From the NCBI GenBank assembly GCA_039920745.1, contig JBDSDD010000058.1, forward strand, positions 37,036 through 101,035: a stretch of DNA of 64,000 nucleotides. The letters run 5' to 3'. Made by a program: the position numbers and the translations under genes. Below the pieces are notes generated by a model, which did not search any database, was not told the DNA's origin, and was given only the letters and a program-made list of their open reading frames with translations. Shown piece after piece: positions 51,166 to 59,680 of this stretch. Numbering within the stretch: position 1 is the first letter of the stretch; each line of letters begins with the position of its first letter. Source of the DNA: Scleromatobacter sp039920745 (GTDB lineage: Bacteria; Pseudomonadota; Gammaproteobacteria; Burkholderiales; Burkholderiaceae_C).

Positions 51166-52543
51166 GCTTGACCGCCGCGGCGACAGGCTCCGCCTTGGCG
51201 TCGCGGGCGATCTCCGTGGGCACGTCGTCGAGCACCGACGGATCGAAGCCGAACGCCGCCAGCGCGATCGGCGAGCGCGGTGCCACCCGCACCTTCTGCT
51301 CGCTGCGGTTCTTGCGCCCATGCACGACGTCGTCGGAGAGCTCGACGCGCTCGCCGCTCAGCAGGTTGGTGTTGCTGACCTTGCGGCGCTTGTCGCCATC
51401 GACCGAGCGCACCGAGGCCTCGTCGCGCACCGCCACCAGGCGCAGTGGCAGGTCGCGCGAGCGCGACGCGAACTGCCAGGCGACCGACTGGCTGCCCGTC
51501 GAATTGACCTCGGTGGTCTGCACCGTGAGCGTGCGACGCGCGATCTGCACCTGCGCGTCGCAGGTCGGGCAGTCGTGCGCCATCGGGGCGGACACGTCGG
51601 CCAGCTTCACGCTGCCGTCGGGCTGGCCCAGCATCACGGCGACGATGGCGTCGGTCGCGGCTCCCGAACGCGCGCTGCGATCGGCGGGGACGAGCACGAC
51701 GACGATGTCGCGCAGGCCGTCGCCGCGCAGCGAGCCGCTGGCCTGGGACTGCACGGTCATGCGCGGGAAGCGCTCGCGCAGCACGTCCACGGCTGCTGCC
51801 GGCAGGGTGCCGGCGGGGTCGAACACGGCAGGTGGCAGCTTGCGTGTCTCCGCTTCCAGCGCGTCGGCCGTGAAGGTGAAGGTGTCGAACGAGATGGGCG
51901 GGCGCACGGGCAGCAGGGTCTGGCGTTCGCGGTGCGACGTGTCGTCGTTCTGCGCCTCGTCGACGATGTCGGTGCGACGGCCGTTGAGCAGGTCGACGCT
52001 GGCCGAGAAGCTGTGCGGAATCGGGTCGTCCGCCCGCGGCGGGACGTAGGCGGTGACGCCCACCATGGTCAGCGCGTCCGCTCCGTCGCGGTAGGCGAAC
52101 TGGTAGGTGAAGTTCTCGAATTCCTCGTTGACGGCACGGATCACGTGCACGTACAGGCCATGCCGGCCGAGGTCCACGCCCACGCTGCACTGCGCGCAGC
52201 CGGGGGTGATGGGCATCGAGGCGCCCACGAGGCGGTAGTCTGCGTGCTCGCCGGGTTCGAGCAGCGCAATGACGTAATCGCTGGCGGACTCGTCGTGGGC
52301 CAGGACGACGGCGATGTCGTTGATCTCGGGCTTGAGCAGCGGACCGCTGCTGTTGGCGACAACATGCAGATCGGGAAACCGTTCGGTCAACAGCGCCGCG
52401 ACGCCCACGGGAATCTGTCGCTCGGGCGGCAACGGTTTTTCGACGACGGGGATAGGGCGTGGGGTACTGCAGGCGGCAACGAGTGCAGCGACCGCGAGCA
52501 GGCCGATGCGCGCGACGTGGCGCAGGGGAGAGTGTGGCGGCAT
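51152..52543 (-). CDS. Uncharacterised lipoprotein with two CxxC repeats (paralogue A)
   Basis: I do not recognise a named family. The 463-residue protein has a lipoprotein signal (VAALVAAC, lipid Cys at 25) and two internal repeats of about 210 residues. Each repeat has a hydrophobic strand pair (DIAVVLAHDE and DIVVVLVPAD), a CxxC motif (CAQC and CPTC), a following V-D/Q-V-QI-like strand, and a closing RPPISFDTFTF or RSPIALAAFGFDP segment. The CxxC pairs suggest metal or redox function, which is inference. The next upstream gene on the same strand, at 52620, is its paralogue. Confidence 0.8.
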   Translation of the reverse strand: MPPHSPLRHVARIGLLAVAALVAACSTPRPIPVVEKPLPPERQIPVGVAALLTERFPDLHVVANSSGPLLKPEINDIAVVLAHDESASDYVIALLEPGEHADYRLVGASMPITPGCAQCSVGVDLGRHGLYVHVIRAVNEEFENFTYQFAYRDGADALTMVGVTAYVPPRADDPIPHSFSASVDLLNGRRTDIVDEAQNDDTSHRERQTLLPVRPPISFDTFTFTADALEAETRKLPPAVFDPAGTLPAAAVDVLRERFPRMTVQSQASGSLRGDGLRDIVVVLVPADRSARSGAATDAIVAVMLGQPDGSVKLADVSAPMAHDCPTCDAQVQIARRTLTVQTTEVNSTGSQSVAWQFASRSRDLPLRLVAVRDEASVRSVDGDKRRKVSNTNLLSGERVELSDDVVHGRKNRSEQKVRVAPRSPIALAAFGFDPSVLDDVPTEIARDAKAEPVAAAVKLSGS

Positions 52544-52619
52544 GGACGCGGATCAGCAGTAATCGTGCCTGCATTCTCGACGCTGCAGCCAGGCGTCCTG
52601 TCGAGTCGGGTGGTTCAAG

Positions 52620-54008
52620 TCAGGGATTGAAGTCTCGCCGCGTCTCGGCGTCCAGCTTGCCCGGGTCGAACCCGAACCCGGCCAGCGCGATGGCCGGACG
52701 CACAGCGACCTTGCTCGCGCGCTCGACCCGATTGCGGTGGCCGTGCGCGACGTCCTCGATCACGTCGAGCTTGTCGCCGGTGATGAGATTGGACGTGTTG
52801 ACGTAGCGTTGACTGTCGCCGCCGGCCGAGCGGCTCGCCAGCACCGTGCGCACTCCGACCAGGCGCAGCGTGCCGGGCTTGTCCTTGGGCATGGCCATGA
52901 ACTGATAGCCGACGACGTGGGTGCCCGACGAGTCCGTGGCCACCGTCTGCACGACCAGCGCCTTGTGCGCGATCTGCACCTGCACGTCGCAGCCGCGGCA
53001 GGCGCGCGTCAGCGGGCCGCTGGTGGCACCCAGCTTGAGGCTGCCGTCGGGCTGGGCCAGCAGCAGCGCCAGCGTGCTGTCGGCATCGGTGCCGGCGCCG
53101 GCCGGCGGCGCGAGCACCACTGCCCAGTCGCGCCCGCCGTCCGCGCGCAACGCGCCCGCGCTGCGCGCCTGCACGGCTGCGCCCGGGAAGCGCGATCGCA
53201 GCAGCGCGGTGGCGGTCGACGGCAGCGGCTCCTGCGGCTCGAACGCCGACACCGGCAGCCGGCGCAACTCCGGGCCGAGTGCCTGTGGCGTGAACGAGAA
53301 CGCGTCGAACGCGATCGCCGGACGCAGCGACACGCGGGACTTGAGCTCGCGCCGGCGCGTCGCATCGCTGGCGGTCGCGTCCAGCGTGTCCACCTTGGCG
53401 CCGTTGAGCAGGTTGGCGCTGATCGCGTAGCTGTGGGCGATCGGATCGTCGCCGGCAGGCTGGGCGGCGGTGACGCCGGTCAGGCGCAGCGCGTCGTCCG
53501 AGTCGCGATAGCCGAATTGGTACGTGACGCGCTCGAACTCCGGGTCCGACGGCCTCGTCACGTGCACGGACAGCACATGGCGAGCAATGTCCACCGTGGT
53601 CGTGCAGGGCTCGCAGCCGGGCGCCACGACCTTGCTGAGGTTGGCGATGCGGTACTCGCCGCCCGCGCCGGTCACCAGCACCGCAATGATCACGTCGTGC
53701 GATTGGCCCACGGGCGCCAGCACGACGGCCAGGTCGTCGGCGTCGTCCACCTGCAGATGGCCGGCGCTGTGGCCGACCGCGTGCAGGGCCGGAAAGCGCT
53801 GGCCCAGCGCACGCGCGGCCGCGGCGGGCAGGCCGTTGTCGGTGGGCAGGTCGACGTGCCTGGCGGGCGCAGGCGGGGGCGCGGGGTGCAACGAGCCGCA
53901 GGCGGCGACGAGCACCGCGGCGAGCGTCGGGACGAGGACACGCAGGGGCCGGACGCGGCGGTCGAGGAAGAAGGTGGCGGATGCCGAAAATCGCATGCCC
54001 GGCATCAT
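52620..54008 (-). CDS. Uncharacterised lipoprotein with two CxxC repeats (paralogue B)
   Basis: A 462-residue tandem paralogue of the protein at 51152. It has a lipobox with Cys at 37 (VLVAAC), two repeats with CEPC and CRGC, and the same closing segments RPAIAFDAFSF and RPAIALAGFGFDP. The phrase ANLLNGAKVDTLD corresponds to VDLLNGRRTDIVD in paralogue A, and TSNLITGDKLDVIEDVAHG to TNLLSGERVELSDDVVHG. Start choice among ATGs at 54008, 54005 and 53996 is open. Overall divergence shows an old duplication. The two genes are 76 bp apart and probably co-transcribed. Confidence 0.8.
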   Translation of the reverse strand: MMPGMRFSASATFFLDRRVRPLRVLVPTLAAVLVAACGSLHPAPPPAPARHVDLPTDNGLPAAAARALGQRFPALHAVGHSAGHLQVDDADDLAVVLAPVGQSHDVIIAVLVTGAGGEYRIANLSKVVAPGCEPCTTTVDIARHVLSVHVTRPSDPEFERVTYQFGYRDSDDALRLTGVTAAQPAGDDPIAHSYAISANLLNGAKVDTLDATASDATRRRELKSRVSLRPAIAFDAFSFTPQALGPELRRLPVSAFEPQEPLPSTATALLRSRFPGAAVQARSAGALRADGGRDWAVVLAPPAGAGTDADSTLALLLAQPDGSLKLGATSGPLTRACRGCDVQVQIAHKALVVQTVATDSSGTHVVGYQFMAMPKDKPGTLRLVGVRTVLASRSAGGDSQRYVNTSNLITGDKLDVIEDVAHGHRNRVERASKVAVRPAIALAGFGFDPGKLDAETRRDFNP

Positions 54009-54081
54009 GCCTTCTCGCGACGCGTGGTTCGCGTAACCGCACGTATCGGTCGCCGGAGGAAACCCTCAGGGCAGCGGGGTG

Positions 54082-54106
54082 AGCCGGCGGGGCATGAACG
54101 CCGGCT
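54082..54106. terminator. Hairpin after the flavin-binding protein gene
   Basis: AGCCGGCG (54082-54089) pairs perfectly with CGCCGGCT (54099-54106) around a 9-nt loop. It lies 25 bp beyond the stop of the minus-strand gene ending at 54131. No T-tract follows, so termination is only suggested. Confidence 0.4.
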
Positions 54107-54130
54107 TGCAGCGCCATGCTCGGCCTGTCG

Positions 54131-54718
54131 CTACGGCTGCACCCAGCGCGATCCCTTGGCGCCCATCACCGCACGCCGGTGGCCGTCGGGATGCAGTTCG
54201 AGCCAGTCCACGGTCTCGGCCATCGCCTCGATCATCGCGAAGTGGCTACGCACGCCCAACTCGGACAGCGGGGCGTCGAGCGGGCGGCCCGGCGCTTCGA
54301 CCGACTGGTAGTCGCGTGCCCCGGCGGAGGTCTGCAGCTTGGCCCAGCGCGACGACACCGCCAGCCCGGCGGTCTCCACGTTCAGCCGCACCTGCATGCG
54401 CAATTGCCAGCCGAGCTCGCGGCTGTAGAAGATCAGCGTGCCTTGTGGCGACTGCTCGATCTGGCGCACCTTGGGCGAGCGCGCGTCGGTGTAGAAGACC
54501 AGGCGGCGTTCGGCCGCGTCCACCTCTCGCAGCACCAGGCTGCGGGCGTCGGCCTGGCCGTCGTCGACGGTGGCCAGCACGGCCACGCGCCACTCGTGCG
54601 GTGGCCGGCTCGCCTCAGGCTCGCCGGGCGTGGATCGCTGGCGAGTTGCCACGCAACTCTCGAGCTCGCTCCAGATGCTCATCTCGATCTCGTCGAGTTC
54701 CTGCAGACGTGCTGTCAT
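54131..54718 (-). CDS. Pyridoxamine 5'-phosphate oxidase-like FMN-binding protein
   Basis: A 195-residue split-barrel flavoprotein of the Alr4036-like group. Recognisable segments are ARSLVLREVDAAERRLVFYT and SPKVRQIEQSP, which form the FMN phosphate site, and a C-terminal ETVDWLELHPDGHRRA. It is shorter than true PdxH and lacks its C-terminal extension, so vitamin B6 oxidation should not be assumed. The ATG at 54718 is preferred as the sequence upstream of it is not conserved in type. Confidence 0.85.
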   Translation of the reverse strand: MTARLQELDEIEMSIWSELESCVATRQRSTPGEPEASRPPHEWRVAVLATVDDGQADARSLVLREVDAAERRLVFYTDARSPKVRQIEQSPQGTLIFYSRELGWQLRMQVRLNVETAGLAVSSRWAKLQTSAGARDYQSVEAPGRPLDAPLSELGVRSHFAMIEAMAETVDWLELHPDGHRRAVMGAKGSRWVQP

Positions 54719-54798
54719 GGCAGACCTCCGGGCGGGAAGGGGAGGGCCAACACTACCCGCGCCCCCGCCGCCGGTCAATTGCCCGCCGGTAAATTTTC

Positions 54799-54831
54799 TT
54801 GATCGGTTTCCGAGAAACGCTAACCGATCAA
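54799..54831 (-). terminator. Inverted repeat after lysS
   Basis: TTGATCGGTT (54799-54808) and AACCGATCAA (54822-54831) form a perfect 10-bp inverted repeat around 13 nt, 9 bp after the lysS stop. An alternative inner stem GTTTC/GAAAC is nested in it. An AT-rich GAAAATTT follows on the minus strand. It probably ends lysS transcription. Confidence 0.55.
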
Positions 54832-54840
54832 ACCAGCGCT

Positions 54841-56349
54841 TCACGCTTCATGCCGCAGTGCGGGAAACAGGATCACGTCACGGATGCTGGCGCTGTCGGT
54901 GATCAGCATCATCAGGCGGTCGATGCCGATGCCGCAGCCGCCGGTCGGGGGCATGCCGTATTCGAGCGCGCGGATGAAGTCGGCGTCGTAGAACATCGCC
55001 TCCTCGTCGCCGGCGTCCTTGTTGGCGACCTGGGCCTGGAAGCGCGCAGCCTGGTCCTCGGCGTCGTTCAGCTCGGAGAAGCCGTTGGCGTACTCGCGGC
55101 CGGTGATGAACAGCTCGAAACGCTCGGTGATGGCCGGATTCGAGTCCGACGCGCGTGCCAGCGGGCTCACTTCTACGGGATAGTCGATGATGAAGGTCGG
55201 CTGCCACAGCTTGGCTTCCACCTCGGCCTCGAACAGGCCGAACTGCAGCTCGGCCAGCGTCCAGTGGGCCAGGGCCTTCTCGCCGGCGGCGACGATGCGC
55301 GCGCGCAGCAGCTCCTTGTCGGCGGTCTGGTCGAGGGTCAGGCCGCAATGCTGGACCAGCGAGTCGCGCACCGTCAAACGGGCGAACGGCTGGTCAAGAT
55401 GGACATCCTTTCCGGCATAGGTCAGCGCGGCGGAGCCGGTGGCGGCCACCGCGGCGTGGCGCAGCACCTGCTCGGTGAAGTCCATCAGGTCGTGGTGGTT
55501 CCAGTACGCCGCGTAGAACTCCATCATCGTGAATTCGGGGTTGTGCCGAACCGAGATGCCTTCGTTGCGGAAGCTGCGGTTGATCTCGAACACGCGCTCG
55601 AAGCCGCCCACGATCAGGCGCTTGAGGTAGAGCTCCGGCGCGATGCGCAGGTACATCGCCTGGTCGAGCGCGTTGTGGTGCGTCTTGAACGGCTTGGCGT
55701 TGCCGCCGCCGGGAATCGGGTGCAGCATCGGCGTCTCGACTTCCATGAAGCCGTTGGCGATCATGAAGGCGCGGATCGAGCCGAGCGCGTCGCTGCGGGC
55801 GCGAAAGCGCTTGCGGGCAGCTTCGTCGGTGATCAGGTCGACGTAGCGCTGGCGGTACTTCACCTCCTGGTCGGCCACGCCGTAATAGTCGCTGGGCAGC
55901 GGGCGCAGCGACTTCGTCAGCAGGCGAAGCGTGGTGACCTTGATCGTGAGCTCGCCGGCGCGCGTGACGAACAGCGTGCCCTCGGCGCCCAGGATGTCAC
56001 CCAGGTCCCAGTGCTTGAACTGGTTGTAGACGTCTTCGCCGACGAAGTCGATCTTGACGTGCAGCTGGATGCGGCCCGTGGCGTCCTGCAGGTTGACGAA
56101 ACCCGACTTGCCCTGCACGCGCTTGAGCATCATGCGGCCGCCGACGCTGACCTGGATCGCCTGCGGCTCCAGTTCCTCGTTGGTCAGCTTGCCGTACTTG
56201 TGCGCGAGTTCCGCCGCGCGGTTCGCCGGCTTGAAGTCGTTCGGAAACGCGACGCCGCCCTGCGCACGGATCGCGGCCAGTTTCTCGCGACGCTCCGCAA
56301 TCAGCTTGTTCTCGTCGAGCGGCGGCGGGGGAGGCGTGGTGTTGTCCAT
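54841..56349 (-). CDS. lysS: Lysyl-tRNA synthetase, class II
   Basis: Charges tRNA-Lys with lysine. The 502-residue protein has the N-terminal OB-fold anticodon-binding domain and the class II catalytic core with FMEVETPMLHPIPGGGNAKP (motif 1 area), FRNEGISVRHNPEFTMMEFY (motif 2) and GCGIGIDRLMML (motif 3). The start MDNTTPPPPP at 56349 gives the usual length; it has a Pro-rich N-terminus. Confidence 0.98.
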   Translation of the reverse strand: MDNTTPPPPPLDENKLIAERREKLAAIRAQGGVAFPNDFKPANRAAELAHKYGKLTNEELEPQAIQVSVGGRMMLKRVQGKSGFVNLQDATGRIQLHVKIDFVGEDVYNQFKHWDLGDILGAEGTLFVTRAGELTIKVTTLRLLTKSLRPLPSDYYGVADQEVKYRQRYVDLITDEAARKRFRARSDALGSIRAFMIANGFMEVETPMLHPIPGGGNAKPFKTHHNALDQAMYLRIAPELYLKRLIVGGFERVFEINRSFRNEGISVRHNPEFTMMEFYAAYWNHHDLMDFTEQVLRHAAVAATGSAALTYAGKDVHLDQPFARLTVRDSLVQHCGLTLDQTADKELLRARIVAAGEKALAHWTLAELQFGLFEAEVEAKLWQPTFIIDYPVEVSPLARASDSNPAITERFELFITGREYANGFSELNDAEDQAARFQAQVANKDAGDEEAMFYDADFIRALEYGMPPTGGCGIGIDRLMMLITDSASIRDVILFPALRHEA

Positions 56350-56473
56350 GCGAGGAATTCGGTACTGTGAGGTGAGCCACGGCCACGGGGCCGCCAGCGG
56401 GAGCAGCGTCGGCTGCAAGGGAGAACCCGCGATTTTACGTTGAACGGACGCGGATCTGCACTCCGACGTCTGC

Positions 56474-56553
56474 GGTACCAGGTCTTGCCCTTTGCCCCCG
56501 AACGCTGAAAAAAAGGGTGGCAAAGGCAAGACCCGGTACCGAACCTGACACGG
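56474..56553. repeat. REP-like inverted repeat between lysS and the polysaccharide cluster
   Basis: The left arm at 56474-56496 begins GGTACCAGGTCTTGCC and is matched inversely by 56519-56540, which ends GGCAAGACCCGGTACC, with one insertion and one mismatch. An AACCTGACAC follows at 56542-56551, like that in the element at 3441. It fills part of a 356-bp gap (56350-56705) that otherwise holds no gene and only a weak TAAAAT box at 56583-56588. Confidence 0.6.
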
Positions 56554-56705
56554 AGCCTCGCGACGGAGGCGTCCGGCTGACCTAAAATCGCAGATTCCCT
56601 TCGTTCATCCACCTGCCCGCCTCCCGCGCGGGCGCGAGCGCGCGGCGGCCTGCGGGCCGCTCCAGCAGCGCGCCCGGCCTTCCTGAAGAAGCGCACCGCT
56701 CGCCC

Positions 56706-57785
56706 ATGTCCTCGCACAGCCTCCGCCCCCAGACCCACGCCCCCGTCACCGACCGCAAGGTGCGCTTCGCGCTGGCGGGCGCTGGGCGGATCGCGGCCAA
56801 CCACATGGAGTCGATCAAGGCGCACGCCGATCGCGCCGAACTGATCGCGGTATGCGACACGGATCCGGCCAAGCTGGCCGCTGCGGTGGAGCGCACCGGC
56901 GCGCGCGGCTATCCCAGCCTCGAGGCGATGCTGGCTGCCGAGACGCCCGACTGCGTGATCATCACCACGCCCAGCGGGCTGCACTCGCAGCAGGTGATCC
57001 AGGTGGCGCGCGCGGGCTTCAACGTGATGACCGAAAAGCCCATGGCCACGCGCTGGCAGGACGGCCTGGCGATGGTGCGGGCGTGCGACGAGGCCGGCGT
57101 GCGCCTGTTCGTCGTCAAGCAGAACCGCCGCAACAAGACGCTGCAACTTCTGAAGAAGGCGATGGAGCTGGGCCGCTTCGGCCGCATCTACATGGTCAAC
57201 GTCAACGTGTTCTGGACGCGTCCGCAGGCGTACTACGACTCGGCCGCGTGGCGCGGCACGTGGGAGTTCGACGGCGGCGCCTTCATGAACCAGGCGAGCC
57301 ACTACGTCGACCTGCTGGAATGGATCGGCGGCCCGGTGGAAAGCGTGATGGCCTACACCGGCACGCTGGCGCGCAACATCGAGGTGGAAGACACCGGCGT
57401 GGCCGCGCTGAAATGGCGCAGTGGCGCGATGGGCACGATCAACGTCACGATGCTCACGTACCCGAAGAACCTGGAAGGCTCGATCACGATCCTCGGCGAG
57501 AAGGGTTCCGTGCGCGTCGGCGGCCTGGCCGTCAACGAGATCAAGCACTGGGACTTCGCCGACCCGCACGAGATGGACGCCGAAGTGGAGTCCGCCAGCT
57601 ACCAGACGACCTCGGTCTACGGCTTCGGCCACCCGCTGTACTACGACAACGTCATCAACACGCTGTGCGGGCAGGCCCAGCCCGAGACCGACGGCCGCGA
57701 AGGCCTGAAGTCGCTGGAACTGCTGATCGCGATGTACCTGTCGTCGCGCGACGGCAAGCGCGTCAACCTGCCGCTGGAGTATTGA
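56706..57785 (+). CDS. wbpB: Gfo/Idh/MocA dehydrogenase, WbpB/WlbA-like
   Basis: Probable NAD-dependent dehydrogenase that oxidises C3 of UDP-N-acetylglucosaminuronate. The 359-residue protein has the Rossmann motif GAGRI at 25-29, the family EKPMAT motif and the catalytic region NQASHYVDLLEWIGG. The assignment rests on the neighbours: a hexapeptide acetyltransferase and a DegT aminotransferase of the WbpD and WbpE types follow, the set for 2,3-diacetamido sugars. In that pathway WbpB and WbpE recycle NAD through 2-oxoglutarate. Confidence 0.85.
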   Translation: MSSHSLRPQTHAPVTDRKVRFALAGAGRIAANHMESIKAHADRAELIAVCDTDPAKLAAAVERTGARGYPSLEAMLAAETPDCVIITTPSGLHSQQVIQVARAGFNVMTEKPMATRWQDGLAMVRACDEAGVRLFVVKQNRRNKTLQLLKKAMELGRFGRIYMVNVNVFWTRPQAYYDSAAWRGTWEFDGGAFMNQASHYVDLLEWIGGPVESVMAYTGTLARNIEVEDTGVAALKWRSGAMGTINVTMLTYPKNLEGSITILGEKGSVRVGGLAVNEIKHWDFADPHEMDAEVESASYQTTSVYGFGHPLYYDNVINTLCGQAQPETDGREGLKSLELLIAMYLSSRDGKRVNLPLEY

Positions 57786-57850
57786 TGCCCCCACGCTCGC
57801 GGATGGTGCCCCCACGCTCGCTGGCGCTCGCTGCCCCCCGAGGGGGCGCT
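57786..57850. repeat. GC-rich palindromic repeat unit inside the polysaccharide cluster
   Basis: TGCCCCCACGCTCGC occurs twice, at 57786-57800 and 57807-57821, followed by a CCCCC-cga-GGGGG hairpin near 57834-57846. Units of this type are scattered in intergenic DNA of the Rubrivivax/Comamonas side of Burkholderiales. It lies in the 159-bp gap between wbpB and wbpD. Confidence 0.6.
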
Positions 57851-57944
57851 CCACGGCGGGTCCGGCAGAGCCGGTTCCAGCGCTCCCTTGAACTTCTCTT
57901 GGCGCAGCCGAGCGGCAGCGCCGATCAATAAGTCCAGACCTCGC

Positions 57945-58520
57945 ATGCCAACGACTATTCATCCGACGGCCATCGTCGACGACGGCGCCGTCCTCGGCGA
58001 GAACTGCCGCGTCTGGCACTGGGTGCACATCAGCGGCGGCGCGCGCATCGGCGCGGGCTGCTCGTTCGGCCAGAACGTGTACGTGGGCAACGACGTGGCG
58101 ATCGGCAACAACGTCAAGATCCAGAACAACGTGTCGGTGTACGACGCCGTGACGCTGGAAGACGACGTGTTCTGCGGCCCCAGCATGGTGTTCACCAATG
58201 TCTACAACCCGCGCGCCGCGGTCGTTCGCAAGGACGAGTACCGCCGCACGCTGGTGCGCCGGGGCGCGACGCTGGGCGCCAATTCCACGCTCGTATGCGG
58301 CATCACCGTCGGCCGCTACGCCTTCGTCGGCGCCGGCGCCGTGGTGCAGAAGGACGTGCCCGACTTCGCGCTGGTGGTGGGCGTGCCCGCGCGCCAGATC
58401 GGCTGGATGAGCCGCTTCGGCGAGCGCCTCGAATTGCCGCACTCCGGCGACGCGGAGATCGCCTGCCCGAACAGCACCGACCGTTACCGACTCGACGGCG
58501 CCGTGCTGTCGCTGATCTGA
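57945..58520 (+). CDS. wbpD: N-acetyltransferase, WbpD/WlbB-like
   Basis: Left-handed beta-helix acetyltransferase, 191 residues, predicted to acetylate the 3-amino group of UDP-GlcNAc3N-uronate. Hexapeptide repeats run from about residue 10 to 145 (IGAGCSFGQNVYVGNDVAIG), with the loop NVYNPRAAVVRKDEYRRTLV typical of the WbpD group. Upstream in-frame codons belong to the repeat region, so the ATG at 57945 was chosen. Confidence 0.9.
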   Translation: MPTTIHPTAIVDDGAVLGENCRVWHWVHISGGARIGAGCSFGQNVYVGNDVAIGNNVKIQNNVSVYDAVTLEDDVFCGPSMVFTNVYNPRAAVVRKDEYRRTLVRRGATLGANSTLVCGITVGRYAFVGAGAVVQKDVPDFALVVGVPARQIGWMSRFGERLELPHSGDAEIACPNSTDRYRLDGAVLSLI

Positions 58521-58539
58521 GAATTCACGAAAGAAGCGC

Positions 58540-59673
58540 ATGAACGCTCCCCTGCCGCTGCAAACCAAGATCGAGTTCATCGACCTGAAGGCCCAGTACG
58601 CCGCACTGCGCGACGAGATCGCCCTGCGCATGCAGAAGGTGCTCGACCACGGCCAGTACATCATGGGCCCCGAGGTCAAGGAACTCGAGGCGGCGCTCGT
58701 CGCCCACACCGGCGCGAAGCATTGCATCACCGTCGCCAGCGGCACCGAAGCGCTGCTGATCGCGATGATGGCGCTGGACCTGAAGCCGGGCGACGAGGTC
58801 ATCACGACGCCGTTCACGTTCGCGGCCACCGCCGAGACCATCGTGCTGCTGGGCGGCGTGCCGGTGTGGGTGGACATCGAGCCCGACACCTGCAACATCG
58901 ACGCCTCGAAGATCGAGGCCGCGATCACGCCGCGCACCAAGGCCATCATGCCGGTGAGCCTGTACGGCCAGTGTGCCGACATGGACGAGATCAACGCGAT
59001 CGGCGCACGCCACGGTGTTCCCGTGATCGAGGACGCGGCGCAGAGCTTTGGCGCGACGTACAAGGGCAAGCGCAGCAACAACCTGTCGACGTTCGGCTGC
59101 ACCAGCTTCTTCCCGAGCAAGCCGCTGGGGTGCTACGGCGACGGCGGCGCCATCTTCACCAACGACGACGCGCTGGCGCAGGCCGCGCGCGAAATCCGCG
59201 TGCACGGCCAGAGCGCCCGCTACACGCATACCCGCGTGGGTGTCGGCGGCCGCATGGACACGCTGCAATGCGCCATCGTGCTGGCCAAGCTGGGCCGCCT
59301 CGACTGGGAGCTGCAGCGCCGTCATGAGATCGGCGCGGTGTACCACCAACGCCTCGCCGCGCTGAACCTGACGACCCTGACCGTGCGCGCGGATCGCGAC
59401 AGCGTCTGGGGCCAGTACACCGTGCGCGTGGCCAACCGCGCCCAGGTGCAGGCCGTGCTGGCCGAAGCCGGCGTGCCCACCGCGGTGCACTATCCGAAGC
59501 CGCTGCATCGCCAGCCGGCCTACGTCAAGTTCGGCGATCCGCACAGCTGCCCCCACAGCCTGGCCGCTGCCGACGAAGTGATGAGCCTGCCGATGAGCGC
59601 CGACCTGTCGGACAGCGACCTCGACCGCGTGGTCGCCGCGCTGACAGCGGCCGTCGGCCTGCGCACGCAGTGA
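58540..59673 (+). CDS. wbpE: PLP-dependent aminotransferase, WbpE/WlbC-like
   Basis: DegT/DnrJ/EryC1/StrS family enzyme that transaminates the 3-keto sugar made by WbpB. The 377-residue protein has the PLP phosphate region ASGTEALLIAMMAL, the aspartate in VIEDAAQSFGA and the Schiff-base Lys194 in FFPSKPLGCYGDGG. With wbpB and wbpD it completes the steps to UDP-2,3-diacetamido-glucuronate, except the WbpA dehydrogenase, which is not in the window. Confidence 0.93.
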   Translation: MNAPLPLQTKIEFIDLKAQYAALRDEIALRMQKVLDHGQYIMGPEVKELEAALVAHTGAKHCITVASGTEALLIAMMALDLKPGDEVITTPFTFAATAETIVLLGGVPVWVDIEPDTCNIDASKIEAAITPRTKAIMPVSLYGQCADMDEINAIGARHGVPVIEDAAQSFGATYKGKRSNNLSTFGCTSFFPSKPLGCYGDGGAIFTNDDALAQAAREIRVHGQSARYTHTRVGVGGRMDTLQCAIVLAKLGRLDWELQRRHEIGAVYHQRLAALNLTTLTVRADRDSVWGQYTVRVANRAQVQAVLAEAGVPTAVHYPKPLHRQPAYVKFGDPHSCPHSLAAADEVMSLPMSADLSDSDLDRVVAALTAAVGLRTQ

Positions 59674-59680
59674 TCTTGTC

